Shown piece by piece: positions 21,572-31,823 of a stretch of DNA of 64,000 nt (the stretch's first letter is position 1; each line of letters opens with the position of its first letter). Below the pieces are notes generated by a model. The model had not been told where the DNA came from. It worked only from the letters and a program-made list of their open reading frames with translations, and ran no database searches. Source of the stretch: Helianthus annuus (lineage: Eukaryota > Streptophyta > Magnoliopsida > Asterales > Asteraceae); assembly GCF_002127325.2 (NCBI RefSeq), contig NC_035449.2:144250946-144314945 (forward strand). Reading direction: 5' to 3'. Position numbers and translations under genes: made by a program.

Positions 21572-22094
21572 TAGGGGGTTCGCTCGTATGAACTTGTTCG
21601 AACAGTGACATCAGCATGAAAGGTTCGCTCCAAAGGTCATAACTTTGGGTTGGTTCGCTCGAAATTATCTTTAGATTCGCTTGAAAGTTCACTTTAAGGG
21701 ACTGGTTCGCTTCATATCAAATAAGGTTCGCTCCAAAAGGTCATATTTTGGACTAGGTTCGCTTCAAAAAGCATTCAGATTCGCTCAAAGGACCAGGTTT
21801 GCTCCAAACTACATATCAGGTTCGCTCGAAAGGACCAGGTTCGATCGAAAGGAAAAGGTGCGCTCCAATTCAATCAGGTTCGCTCCAAAAGCAATAAGGT
21901 TCGCTCATTGGTCCGCTTATTCGGTGAACTCATTGGTTCGCTTATTTGGTGAACTCATTGGTCTGCTTATTCGGTGAACTCATTGGTTCGCTTATTTGGT
22001 GAACTCATTGGTCCGCTCATCTAGTCAGTTTATCTGGTCCGCTTATTATAACAAGTGAAAATCCACTTTAGTGACATTGAAGATTCGCTCGTGT
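21572..22094 (+). repeat. Leader array of GGTTCGCT motifs
   Basis: Within the untranslated leader TTCGCT occurs 14 times exactly, usually as GGTTCGCTC or GATTCGCTT, with at least seven one-base variants (for example GGTCCGCTT). Spacing is roughly 15-60 bp, and the linkers (CCAAAGG, CGAAAGG, CATTGGT, TATTTGGTGAACT) also recur. The same motif is in the LTRs. The motif precedes the Gag ATG at 22172 and is not translated. Confidence 0.9.
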
Positions 22095-22171
22095 GAACAC
22101 TTTATTGGTTCCACTTTTGTGATCAATTTTGCCTAAGCTTGGATTTTTGTGAATTTTGAACAAATTGAACA

Positions 22172-23806
22172 ATGGACAACGAATTTTATAACGCTTTTGC
22201 AACCCCGATTTCAGTGACTCAAAGTGCTATGATTGAAAATGAAACCGGAACATCTCAGAAACCACCCAAACTCATGGATATTGATGACTATAATGTGTGG
22301 TCTGAACGATTTGCTAACTGGGTCGAGGCTTATCATCTAGATGCGTGGGAACACACTGAAGAGCCATATGTTAAGCCCACAAAGAACAATGTTGTGAATG
22401 GTACTCCGTTAACACTTAGAGAGATGAGTACTGTAGATAAAAAGAAATATAGAGATGAGAAATTGATGGTGAGTCTGCTTCAGCAAGCGATAAAAGAAGA
22501 TATCTTGATACTGCTTCAACATGATGGAACTGTGTATTCAATTTGGACAGAATTGGAAGCAAAGTTTACGGGAAGTGATGATATGCTCAAGAATAAGATG
22601 TCTCTCACGAAGAAAGAATTTGACTTATTCCGGGGATTGAAAAATGAAAGTACCAAGCAGATAATTGATAGATATTGTAACTTGGTGAGAAACATGTCAA
22701 AACTTGGAGTTAAGAAAGATACTGATGAATTGATTGAAAAACTTGCAGATGCGCTTCCACATGAAACATGGGGAACATTCTTGATGATGCTGAAATCTAA
22801 CAGAAAAGACTACAATGCTATGACATTAGGAGATTTTATCAAGCATCTGGAAGCTCAAGAGATGGAGCAGAGAAAGATTGCCAGGATGAAGAATTATGAT
22901 GGAGAACAGGATATCAGTTTGTACTACAAGAGTGGTGCTACTGGATCAACAAATTATTCTCCAAAGATCGAAACTGCTTACAGTGTCAAAGATTCTCCTG
23001 AGAAGAAGCCATCCCAAGGATCAAGCAGCACAAGATTTTCATCATTCGATCCAAACGTTTCTATAACAAAGAATGGGAAAAAGCTTCAGTGTAACATTGT
23101 TCTTAGTCTTGAAAATGATCAAGAGTACACTGAAGAAATTGCTAAAAATCAAACGTCTTTGTTGGGGATGATTTTGGAGTCATATAGTTGTTTTGTGGCA
23201 GGAAAGATCGGTAATCCAATGCTCACGAAAGAGGATTACGATCAAATTGATGCTGAAGAAATGGAATTAATGGACATAAAGTGGTGCATGGCTAGTGTGA
23301 TGAGACGTGCTGAAAAGTTTAAACAAATTACAGGCCGAGATGATTTTCGTGATGCAAACGTTTCAACTTTGGGTTTTGATAAATCTAAAGTTACGTATTT
23401 TCGTTGCAGGGAGAAGGGGCATTTCAAGAGGGAGTGCAAAAATCGTGAAGCTACCAGAGCCCAGAACCCTTTCGGAAACAACGATTATCACAAGAAGGCA
23501 ATTTATCATAAAATCACACCACCAGCACAGAATCAGGCACAAACGGCTCACGGGAGAGATGTGATTGATAATTCAAAAAGAGCATGTGTAGTTAGTCAGG
23601 GCAAATATGATAATTTTACCTGGGAAAAGTATCTTCCAAAAGACAGCAAGGTGTACTTTGCTGAACAAGATGATGAGAAGTTGGCTGAAGGTTTCAATTG
23701 GGATGATTTTTGCCCAGATCAAGAATTTATGTCCAAAGAGATGTCCAACAATCTTTTCAATACTCATGCTTTCTATGCTAATGCTTATGATTTGAAATGT
23801 GCATAA
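22172..23806 (+). CDS. gag: Copia-type Gag, N-terminal ORF of the GAG-only element
   Basis: A 544-codon frame from ATG 22172 (MDNEFYNAFATP). It has the copia Gag region (KPPKLMDIDDYNVWSERFANW, about 30-50; LLQQAIKEDILILLQHDG, about 95-112; a capsid-like core to about 260). A zinc-knuckle-like stretch RCREKGHFKREC lies near residues 410-422. The expected first Cys of the knuckle is Tyr here (YFRC), so metal binding is probably lost. The C-terminus is acidic with aromatic residues. A stop at 23804 and 15 bases separate it from the next ORF, which reads as the rest of the same Gag. The sibling at 54842-56862 has the same layout. Role: particle shell and RNA packaging. Confidence 0.85.
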   Translation: MDNEFYNAFATPISVTQSAMIENETGTSQKPPKLMDIDDYNVWSERFANWVEAYHLDAWEHTEEPYVKPTKNNVVNGTPLTLREMSTVDKKKYRDEKLMVSLLQQAIKEDILILLQHDGTVYSIWTELEAKFTGSDDMLKNKMSLTKKEFDLFRGLKNESTKQIIDRYCNLVRNMSKLGVKKDTDELIEKLADALPHETWGTFLMMLKSNRKDYNAMTLGDFIKHLEAQEMEQRKIARMKNYDGEQDISLYYKSGATGSTNYSPKIETAYSVKDSPEKKPSQGSSSTRFSSFDPNVSITKNGKKLQCNIVLSLENDQEYTEEIAKNQTSLLGMILESYSCFVAGKIGNPMLTKEDYDQIDAEEMELMDIKWCMASVMRRAEKFKQITGRDDFRDANVSTLGFDKSKVTYFRCREKGHFKRECKNREATRAQNPFGNNDYHKKAIYHKITPPAQNQAQTAHGRDVIDNSKRACVVSQGKYDNFTWEKYLPKDSKVYFAEQDDEKLAEGFNWDDFCPDQEFMSKEMSNNLFNTHAFYANAYDLKCA

Positions 23807-23821
23807 AGGTGCAGAAAAGTC

Positions 23822-25840
23822 ATGGAAGCTGCTGAAGCAAGACGAAGAAAGCTCGAAGAAGAGGAGGAAGAGGAAGAGCGATTAAAAGCTGAAGCTAAAG
23901 CTGAAAAGCAGAGAAGAACTGAATTCTTACAATCAAGCAGAATTGTCAAAGAGGTTCCTGAATTTGAAATGAAAATTGATACAGAACAAGTTGAAGTTCC
24001 AGAAAAGTGCATGAACTGTGATTCGTTAATCAAACAAAATAATGAGTTGTTGCACAATATTCACAAGTTGAAAGAATCGTATGATACGATGAACAGAGAG
24101 ATCAACAAGTATACAGATTCGAGTGGTGAACAAGCTGTGGCTATGAATACATTGAAAGTAGCATATCTTAGACAGCTTGATGATGCTAACTTTCATATAA
24201 AAAAATGTGCTGATCTTGAGTTGGAGTTAGCAACACAAAAGATAGAAACTGAGAAGGTTAAAAAGTTATTAGAAAGCTACTCATGTTCTTCTTTTGTTGT
24301 TGACAGGATTTACCCGGTTGTGGAGAATTTGAAGACGTTTGAAGAAGTGAAGACGTCTGAAAAAGAAAAATCTGTGACAGAAGACGAAGAAAAAATGAAG
24401 ACTTCTGGTAAGAAATCAAGTGTGGTCTACAATAGATGTCCGCCCCCGGTCGAAAATGGATATTCACCTCGAAATCCAAATTCTGAAAGAGTCAATAAAG
24501 CAATCAATTTACAATGGGAGTCAGGGCCATCGGATAACTTGCCAGAAAGTATTGATGTCACATATACAACATCCGACACTGATCATGAATCAAAGCTAAT
24601 AAAGAGTGTGGTTGATCAGGTGTTAGATAAAGATGATTGTGAGGAGTCAAACAAGGAGTCCAAACCCGAGTCAAAGTCAAGGTCCAATGCGTCAAAGTCA
24701 ACATTTAAAAAGGACAAACGGGTTTATGATAAAGAATTTTTAATGTCAAAATCTAATTTGAATGATGAATCATTCAAAGTGGCATATACTTTGAAAGGTT
24801 CTGACAAATTATATTCTGATGAGAGTTTTCCAATAAGAAGTGTCAAACTTGAAATGATTCAAAAGGTTTTCAAAATAACAGAAATTAATATTTCTGAAAT
24901 AAAAGATTTAAATCTTAATGGAAAACCTAAACCATACACTTCAAGAGATCAACAAAGAATCAACAAGAAAATGGGTTACAATTGTGGTTATAGTTTCCAA
25001 CAGAAACCAAACCATAATCGTAATTTCAAAAAGAAAGGTCTTGGTTTTGTCCCACCGAAAAACTATAAAAATGAAAAAATGTATAAACCAAAAACTATGT
25101 TTGTTTTAGGGAAAACGTCAGAAGCTGAAAAAGAACAATCATTCAGAAAGCAAACAAATCAGGAATTCCTTGCCAAGAAGCAAGAAGAACTGAAGAAACA
25201 TGAAGGTCCGAAGAAGATTGAAAAGAGAACATGTTTTCAGTGCAAGATTGCTGGTCATGTTGCTAGAGATTCTCCGAAGACATTCAAACCAAAACAGGAA
25301 GTCTCTGGTAAAATGAAAGAAAAAATTGTTGAGAAGACTGAACTGTCAACACGGAAGTTTACTGGCTTTGAAAATTCAACTTTTGAGAAAGGAGAATGTT
25401 CAAAGAGTGCTTCAAGAAGAAAAGATAATGTGCCAAATCAAAAATGGGTTGTGAAAGGTTCAGGTAATAGTTCTGGTGATGAATCTGATTCCATAAAATC
25501 AGAGGAGCCACGTGTTGAGAAAAAAGTTGAAAAGAAAGTTCCAACTATGAACGATGAAAATTTTCCACCTTTGCGTGCTGAAAATTTTATGAAGAAAGTT
25601 GGAAAAGTTGAAATTTCAAATCAATTTTATTCTGACAAGAAGAAATTTGATGTTGAGAAAACTTTCAACGGAAATTTGAAACGTATCTTTGTACAAATGG
25701 TCAATGGTAAGGCCAAAAGTATCAAAGATTTTTATGCTTCCAAAGGGCGTATTTACAAGCCTGTTGAAAGTAAAGATAAAGAAGATGTTGTTACGCCCAA
25801 GGAAGGTCAGGCTTGGGTGGATATTTTTTTCAAAGAATAA
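23822..25840 (+). CDS. C-terminal Gag extension, coiled coil and Lys-rich, of the GAG-only element
   Basis: A 672-codon frame. Residues 1-50 are a Glu/Lys/Arg coiled coil (RRRKLEEEEEEEERLKAEAK). A second coiled-coil stretch covers about 60-160. A Ser/Lys/Glu-rich linker contains YSPRNPNSER and a DTDHESKLIKSVVDQVLD motif shared with the sibling at 34087-35991. A knuckle-like CFQCKIAGHVARDS near 471-484 has Ser in place of the last Cys, whereas the sibling keeps CYRCNEVGHIAWNC. It is probably the second half of one Gag of about 1200 residues. Whether a stop was gained at 23804 or readthrough occurs cannot be told here. No pol domain follows. Confidence 0.75.
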   Translation: MEAAEARRRKLEEEEEEEERLKAEAKAEKQRRTEFLQSSRIVKEVPEFEMKIDTEQVEVPEKCMNCDSLIKQNNELLHNIHKLKESYDTMNREINKYTDSSGEQAVAMNTLKVAYLRQLDDANFHIKKCADLELELATQKIETEKVKKLLESYSCSSFVVDRIYPVVENLKTFEEVKTSEKEKSVTEDEEKMKTSGKKSSVVYNRCPPPVENGYSPRNPNSERVNKAINLQWESGPSDNLPESIDVTYTTSDTDHESKLIKSVVDQVLDKDDCEESNKESKPESKSRSNASKSTFKKDKRVYDKEFLMSKSNLNDESFKVAYTLKGSDKLYSDESFPIRSVKLEMIQKVFKITEINISEIKDLNLNGKPKPYTSRDQQRINKKMGYNCGYSFQQKPNHNRNFKKKGLGFVPPKNYKNEKMYKPKTMFVLGKTSEAEKEQSFRKQTNQEFLAKKQEELKKHEGPKKIEKRTCFQCKIAGHVARDSPKTFKPKQEVSGKMKEKIVEKTELSTRKFTGFENSTFEKGECSKSASRRKDNVPNQKWVVKGSGNSSGDESDSIKSEEPRVEKKVEKKVPTMNDENFPPLRAENFMKKVGKVEISNQFYSDKKKFDVEKTFNGNLKRIFVQMVNGKAKSIKDFYASKGRIYKPVESKDKEDVVTPKEGQAWVDIFFKE

Positions 25841-27867
25841 AAACCTGACTTGCCGGAGATCCCTAGTTGGTAATCGTGGATCATGAATCGGCATCCTTCT
25901 TAATCTGTGTTTGAAGTGTTGCAGGAATTGCCGGAACTCCCAGGTTTGTAAGCGAGGAGTAGGAATCGGCACTTTTAGAATTCAACCAACAGATGGTAAT
26001 TGGTTGAAAAACAGGTTTGACAAGCTTAAATTGCTAAACCTACAGGTGATTGTATGTTTGTGGTTGTTGTAAGTGGTTCAGAATGAGAACTAGTTGATCT
26101 TACAAGTGGTTAATCAAGGTCATTAAATTGAACTTGAATTAACTGTTATTCACAAAATTGGTAAACAATGTGATGATTTAATCCCCAATTTTACAAAAGG
26201 TAAAAACAACTAAACTTATTTTCCGGAAAAACCATTCTGATTAAAACAAACTTAAGTGTTTTGAAATCATTATGGGAAAATAGTTTGTTGTGAGGGGGAG
26301 TTCTGATTGTTTAAGCCAAACGGATAGAGAATTGAGGCGTTTCGATATCAGTTGTCATGTTCTGTATAGTTTGTTTTCAATTTTTTTACTAGATGTATTT
26401 GAATTTTAGGGGGAGTAAGAAAGTAAGAATTTTTAGAAAATTCAAAAACATCAGAAAATTTGAAAAAGCCAAAAACATGATAAAACTGAAAAATGAGTTT
26501 TTGTTGCATAAAAGAGGAAATGATAGTACATCAGTGAACTATCACAACACGCTAAAGAATTGTAAAGCTAAAAGTGATAAACAATCTTACTGTGGATGTG
26601 TCAGTAGGTTTTCGCACATTTAGTAAATTGAAACGAGATATAAACCTAAATTCGAACTTGCTTAATTCGTGGGTAACTATTCTTGAATATATGGGTAACC
26701 CCCGAAATCTTGTTTGAAAGGTCCCGTATTCTGAGATACTAGGTCTTTATGCTCAGTAATATCTAGAGTATTATTCCGGGACTTCTGCTGTATGGAAATA
26801 CTGACCTAGTCCCCGAATAATACTTTCTGCAAAAAGCTTTGAAATATAAGCTCGCCCTCAGCAATCTGATTAAACAATAAAATTGATAATCTTTGCTGTT
26901 GTAATAAAAGATCCTCTAAAGGGGACCCACCTAAAGTCGAAGCCGTCATCTCTCTGCGTATAAGGAAGTATCGACCTGAGCTCTCACGGCCCTCGCACAT
27001 AACCCCTTTACATATATCATCTGTGGTATACTCACCTGTAAGACTGAATATTTGGGATCTGGATACAGGAGTATATTCGAGTGGAGCGAACACAATTAAG
27101 TTTAAGTTTCTAAAACATTAATATCGTATCTCGAATCGATTGAAATTTGTGTGAAAATTTAAAGTGGACCAATATACTGACAATCTAGGTAAATTGTTTA
27201 GAACTGAGAATGTTTAAAGCTTAACGGTGTTAGTGATTTGTCTTAAAACTGATATGATCCTCTTGCACAAACTCACAAAAATATTGTCTGTAAATAGTTT
27301 ATTTCTGCATTTTCTTTCTTTCAGAAAATTCAAAAAGATTTTTGGTGTGTTTTAGCATAAATTTTTTATAAAAGTCAAAAAGAGTTTCGACAACTGGTGT
27401 TGAGATGCTGATTTTCGAAATTCAAAGTGCTAAACTTGAAGAACTGGTTTGGGAGAGTGTATATGAAGCTGGTAAATTTATTTGATAAGAGCCAGTAAAA
27501 GATCCTGAATGTAAAATCATTAATATAGTTTCTGGTACAAGTTTCTAAAAAGTTTGAAGGTTTAATCTTTTAATAGAAACTTATAATTAGGTAGAGATTG
27601 TGCAGGATTTGAGCCAGGTGACGATTCTGTGCTGAAGTGCCAGGTTACGATCTAAGAACCTGTGAAAATTGAATTCCAGACTACGATCCCAGCTGTTTGA
27701 GAGGGGGAGTCTGAAGACACCGTGTCAACAGTTGAGAGAGGGGTTTGGTGATGATGAAGAAAGAGAATGAGGATTCTTGAAATGACAGATATTTCAAAGG
27801 AAGATCGAAGACAGATAGAGATTGAAGATTGACGTTTTGTGAAGACTCGAAGACTCCGTCAACATCC
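25841..27867 (+). other. Noncoding 3' region of the GAG-only element, with a conserved block
   Basis: No pol-like ORF in either strand. Purine tracts GGGGGAG recur at about 26294, 26408 and 27708 as well as at the true PPT. The segment about 26715-27300 is strongly similar to the reverse complement of about 32590-33190 in the sibling, with runs such as CTGAGATACTAGGTCTTTAT and GTGGTATACTCACCTGTAAG unchanged. The rest (25950-26400 and 27300-27867) is A/T-rich and less alike. Confidence 0.7.
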
Positions 27868-27876
27868 GAGGGGGAG
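27868..27876 (+). other. Polypurine tract
   Basis: GAGGGGGAG followed by TC and the LTR TGTTGGTG. The sibling uses the same purine tract next to its LTR (31824-31835, minus strand). Confidence 0.85.
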
Positions 27877-27878
27877 TC

Positions 27879-28369
27879 TGTTGGTGCACTTACGTCTGTC
27901 GACTACGTCTTTCATCGAGTCTTAGAGTGGGATAGATCAGACATGACACGGAAACCTAGAAATGCTAGTTTGTAATAGGTTTGCCTATATGTACTAGGAT
28001 AGGTTCGCTCTTGTGTCCATGATTAGATCAGGATCGCTTGATTGGTCATGTCTTGTTCGCTTATAAGACTCAACAGATTCGCTTATATGGTTGAACATAG
28101 GTTCGCTCATATGGTCTTGACCATATAAGCGAACCCAACTCATCTATAAATAGGGGTCTTTATGAGCGAACCTAAAACACATAGTTACGGTGTATTTGTT
28201 CCGGTATGCTGCCGAAGTGCTATCAGACATTGTAATTGCTTTCAATATCAATACAACAGCAAGTTTAAAGTGAATTCAGCTAGAATAGCACCAAATCATT
28301 AGTTTCCGCCTCTTGATTTGGATAGGAATTTCTCTTATCGACTCAAACAGGGCCGAACGCGATCCTACA
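27879..28369 (+). repeat. 3' LTR of the plus-strand GAG-only element
   Basis: Begins TGTTGGTGCACTTACG and ends CGCGATCCTACA. It is followed by GAGGG (28370-28374), the copy of the target-site duplication. Confidence 0.93.
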
Positions 28370-28374
28370 GAGGG

Positions 28375-28475
28375 CAATGCTTTCCGATAATTATATATTT
28401 AGAACATGTTCGTTTTTTGGTTCCCGTGTGTTGGTGTTTAGCAACAGGGACAAGTACTTGGTTTTTGTAAGATAG
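28375..28475 (+). pseudogene. Last segment of the second plus-strand ORF
   Basis: After removal of the GAG-only element and one GAGGG, the frame open from about 20720 to 20890 continues (AMLSDNYIFRTC, then LVFSNRDKYLVFVR) to TAG at 28473. Continuity across this second insertion supports a genuine coding segment of the Tat element, on the strand opposite to pol. Confidence 0.45.
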
Positions 28476-28838
28476 TTGTATGTATTTATTGCCAAAATAC
28501 CTATCTTTTTGTAGTGGTTAATGTATCTATTACCAAGATACCCACTCTTAGCGCTGTATAGTTTTGATCCTCTGACTTTTATATGAAAAATATTTCGTGT
28601 CAAGGATGTTTTTTTTACCGTTATGTGCAGTTTAAATGCGATGGTAATTTTTTTTTGTACCGTAAAGTGCAGTATGAATGCGATGGTAGTTGATATTGTG
28701 TATGTAAGTAATGAGATAAAATAAAAAAGAAAGAATTTTTATTAACTCAATACTTAAAGAAAAATGAGACATCGTTAAGGATGAATTACACTTGTTTGTA
28801 AAAGAAAAAATAACCAAACCGCCGTTAGGGGCGGGGAT
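28476..28838. other. Spacer between the antisense ORFs and pol of the Tat element
   Basis: A/T-rich sequence where the plus-strand ORF and the minus-strand pol converge. A phrase near 'gtgcagtttaaatgcgatggta' occurs twice (about 28626 and 28669), a short imperfect duplication. No gene is supported. Confidence 0.5.
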
Positions 28839-31392
28839 TTACATGTAACATTTTTTCAATTGAGCGGCGTTACAGCTACATGGAACCGCGGTGCCATCTA
28901 GCCTGGATAGGCGGTAAGCCCATTTGCCTAAGTCTTATTGGATGATATAGGGACCTTCCCAGTTTGCCTGAGGGCTCCGCTCTACTGGCCTCATTGTCGC
29001 GCATGACGTATTCTCCTTCCTTGAAAGTATGTTGTGCCACGCGCTGGTTGTAGTACTTTTCCAAAGTTTTCTTGTATTTGGCCTCACTGATGGCAGCTAC
29101 CTCGCGCCGTTCTTCCAGTAGGTCTAGGCTTTCCCTTAGGAGCCTGTCATTGTCATCGTCAGTAGTGAGGCGTCTCAATGATGGTAATCTAGCTTCCGCG
29201 GGTATTATGGCCTCTGCGCCGTAGGTTAGACTGAAGGGGGTTTCATTGTTACTTGTCTTGGGCATTGTTCGATGTGCCAGAGGACATTTGGCAACTCTTC
29301 TACCCAAGAACTTCCCTCATAGCCCAACCTCCCTTTAATTACATCAAGCAAACTCCTATTTACCCGCTCCATTTGGCCATTTCCTTGGGGATGTGCTACC
29401 GATGTAAAGATTTGTTGAATCTGAAGCTCTGCACACCAATCTTGTAAGACCCTGTCTGTGAATTGCGTTCCATTGTCGCTCACCAGGTATAGCGGCAGTC
29501 TAAATCGGCACACTATGTGTTCCCATAGGAATTTTTTGGCGTTTTCAGCAGTTATTTTAGCCAAAGGTTTGGCTTCAACCCACTTGGTGAAATAGTCGAT
29601 TGCCACAATTAAGTACTTTAATTTCCCGGGGGCCAGCGGGAATGGCCCCACGATATCGACTGCCCACTTTTGAAAGGGCTAGCCGCCGTGACAGGAATTA
29701 AATTGTTCTTGGGGCGGAGCATTTGAGGAGCAAATTTTTGACAACTGCGACACTTTCTGAGTTCGTCTACCGCGTCTTCATGTATCCCGGGCTAATAGTA
29801 CCCGGCGTGGATTTTGGTGACAACTGCCCGGGGTCCGGTGTGAATGCCGCATATACCAGTGTGTATCTCTTGGATTAGGTGTTTTGCTTCCGCTGGGGAT
29901 ACACACCGCAGTAGTGGTCCCAAGTACGACTTCATGTATAGGACGCCGTCGTTTACTTCATATTGCAACGCCTTGTTTTGTATTTTTTGAGCTTCACCTC
30001 GGGCAGGGGGTAATTCCCCCTTTGTGAGGAACTTTAGAATTGGAGTGTACCAACAAGGTTCTTCCGCTGTGATGGCGGACACTTCCCGTGGTTCTATGGA
30101 AAGTGCTTGTAATGTTTCTACCTTTATTTCCTTTTCCATACCAGAGGTAGCAAGCTTGCTCAGGGCATCAGCTATTTGGTTTTTTCCTCGATGGACGTGA
30201 TTAAGTGTGACGCTGTCGAAGGAAGCTATGAGCTCCTTGGTCTTAGCCAAAATATTTTGCCATCGTTTCATCCTTGGCTTCATAGGTTTCGTTCACCTGG
30301 TTATTGACTAGCAGAGAGTCAACGTATGTGTCGACCCTTGTTGCTCCCATAGATTGGACCATTCTCAAGCCCGCGAGTAATGCCTCATATTCTGCTTCGT
30401 TGTTGGAGCATTCAAAGTCAAAATGCATGGCGTACATTAGCCTTATTTTATCTGGGCTTATTAGCATGAGGCCCGCGTCGGATCCTTTTCCGCTGGAAGA
30501 TCCGTCGGTGTATAATTTCCAGGTTTGCCTGGCTGTGCTGGACTCTGGTATATCTTGAATCGCGGGATCTTGTATTACTTCTCCATCGGGAATCTCAGCC
30601 AAGAAATCGGCAATTACATGTCCCTTAATTGCTGTTCGCTTTCGATATTCAATATCCAGGGCTCCCAACTCAATCGCCCATTTAGCCAATCTTCCTGAGA
30701 TTTCTGGCTTGTGCAGAATTTGCTGTAGTGGATAATTTGTTAAGACTTGTACGTGGTGCCCTTGAAAATATCTTCTAAGACGCCGGGTAGCATGGACTAG
30801 TGCCAGTACCAACTTTTCAAGTGTTGGATACCGCGTTTCGGGTCCCGTTAGGACTCGGCTGATGTAGTATATGGGTGTTTGTTTTCCATCCCTTTCTAGC
30901 ATGAGTACCACTCTCACCGCGTTGTGAGCTGCCGCCAGGTACATTTTTAAGAGTTCTTCTGGGTATGGCGCTGTCAACATGGGTAGTTTTTCAATGAACC
31001 GCTTCATGTTTTGTAAAGCCTCTTCTGCTTCACTGGTCCACTTGAAGTTTTTCTTGTTAAGGCAATCTTTCAACGTCTTTATGAATGGCAAAGATCTCTC
31101 AGCGTGTCTTGCCAGGAATCTGTTTATGGCCACTAGACGCCCGTTTAATGCTTGTGCCTCTTTTAAAGTCTTGGGGGAGGGCATTCGCGTTATGGCGGCT
31201 ACCTTTTCCGGGTTAGCTTTAAAACCGTCCCGGGTGACCACCACCCCAAGAACTTGCCTTCTTCTACCTCGAACGAACATTTCTTAGGGTTGAGCTTGAT
31301 GTTGTATTCTCTCAATTTTTGGAAGGTTTCTTCAATGTCTTCGAGCATTTACTTTTCCTCTCTGCTCTTGATCACTAAGTCGTCGACATATA
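28839..31392 (-). pseudogene. pol: Tat pol, second part: RT end, RNase H, second RNase H, integrase
   Basis: Read from 31392 down: the RT active-site codons VDD and LVIKSREEK, then a stop. Next come FKANPEKVAAI, RNase H (PIYYISRVLTGPE, ADFLAEIP) and a second, archaeal-type RNase H (KLYTDGSSSGKGSDAG, NNEAEYEALLAG, VDSLLV). The integrase zinc-binding part lies about 29792-30283. The integrase core at 29226-29651 has Asp in AIDYFTKW, Asp in SDNGTQF and Glu in GQMERVN. The C-terminal domain (NNEASRAEPSGKLG) ends at TAA 28839-28841. Frameshifts near 30260, 29660-29790, 29260 and 28960, plus stops, make it nonfunctional. Upstream RT continues at 57815, beyond the ATATA duplication. Confidence 0.88.
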
Positions 31393-31823
31393 TGTAGGAT
31401 CGCGATCTGACCTGAACGAGTCGTTCAGAGGAGTTTTACTTCGTTTCAGGTGCGGAATAACAAGAAACGAAGGTAGAAACAGCTTACTCTTCACTTAATC
31501 TACGGTTTGTGTTGATTTTGACAACGATTACAGCTCGATCTTCACACCGGCAGCACTTCGGCGTGGAATACAAGGCAATGACTAATGATTTCGCTCATGG
31601 AACACCTATTTATAGGGTTGATGATTTCGCTCCAAGGTACATGGCCTTATGAGCGAAACCCTAACATGTACACATAAGCGAAACCTCCTCTCTAAGTCCC
31701 TATGAGCGAAACCAGCTTACTAAACACAATACACTTCCTATTTGCTCGTAAAACGCGCCTAATCTATACAATGCAATCTAAGACTCGATCCAAGACGAAG
31801 TCGACAGATGTAGTGCACCAACA
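31393..31823 (-). repeat. 3' LTR of the minus-strand GAG-only element
   Basis: On the minus strand it starts TGTTGGTGCACTACATC and ends GCGATCCTACA. Both ends match the sibling's LTR, while the middle has diverged (GATTTCGCT in place of GGTTCGCT). The TATA box CTATAAATAG reads on the minus strand at 31606-31615. Confidence 0.92.

Larger units (their letters stand above)
20891..28369 (+). mobile_element. GAG-only copia-type element (TR-GAG-like), plus strand
   Basis: Two LTRs (20891-21379 and 27879-28369) with TG...CA ends are flanked by a perfect GAGGG duplication (20886-20890 and 28370-28374). A tRNA-Met PBS and a polypurine tract are present. The internal region encodes only a copia-type Gag (22172-25840) and then about 2 kb of noncoding DNA. 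No protease, integrase, RT or RNase H motif was found in any frame. This matches terminal-repeat elements that keep only a GAG domain. It would depend on pol from a relative. Confidence 0.88.

Noticed and set aside
21572..22094. GGTTCGCT array as a CRISPR-like repeat
   Set aside because: Units are 8-9 bp with irregular spacing, the setting is a plant retrotransposon leader, and no cas-like gene is present.
26806..27093. 95-codon minus-strand ORF in the conserved noncoding block
   Set aside because: The corresponding stretch of the sibling gives a different, shorter frame (32725-32988), so conservation is at nucleotide rather than protein level.
20891..28369. A hidden pol in the 2-kb region after gag
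   Set aside because: All frames were scanned for copia IN and RT signatures (for example VDRGGEF-, YVDD- and CEAEY-like text) and none was found.
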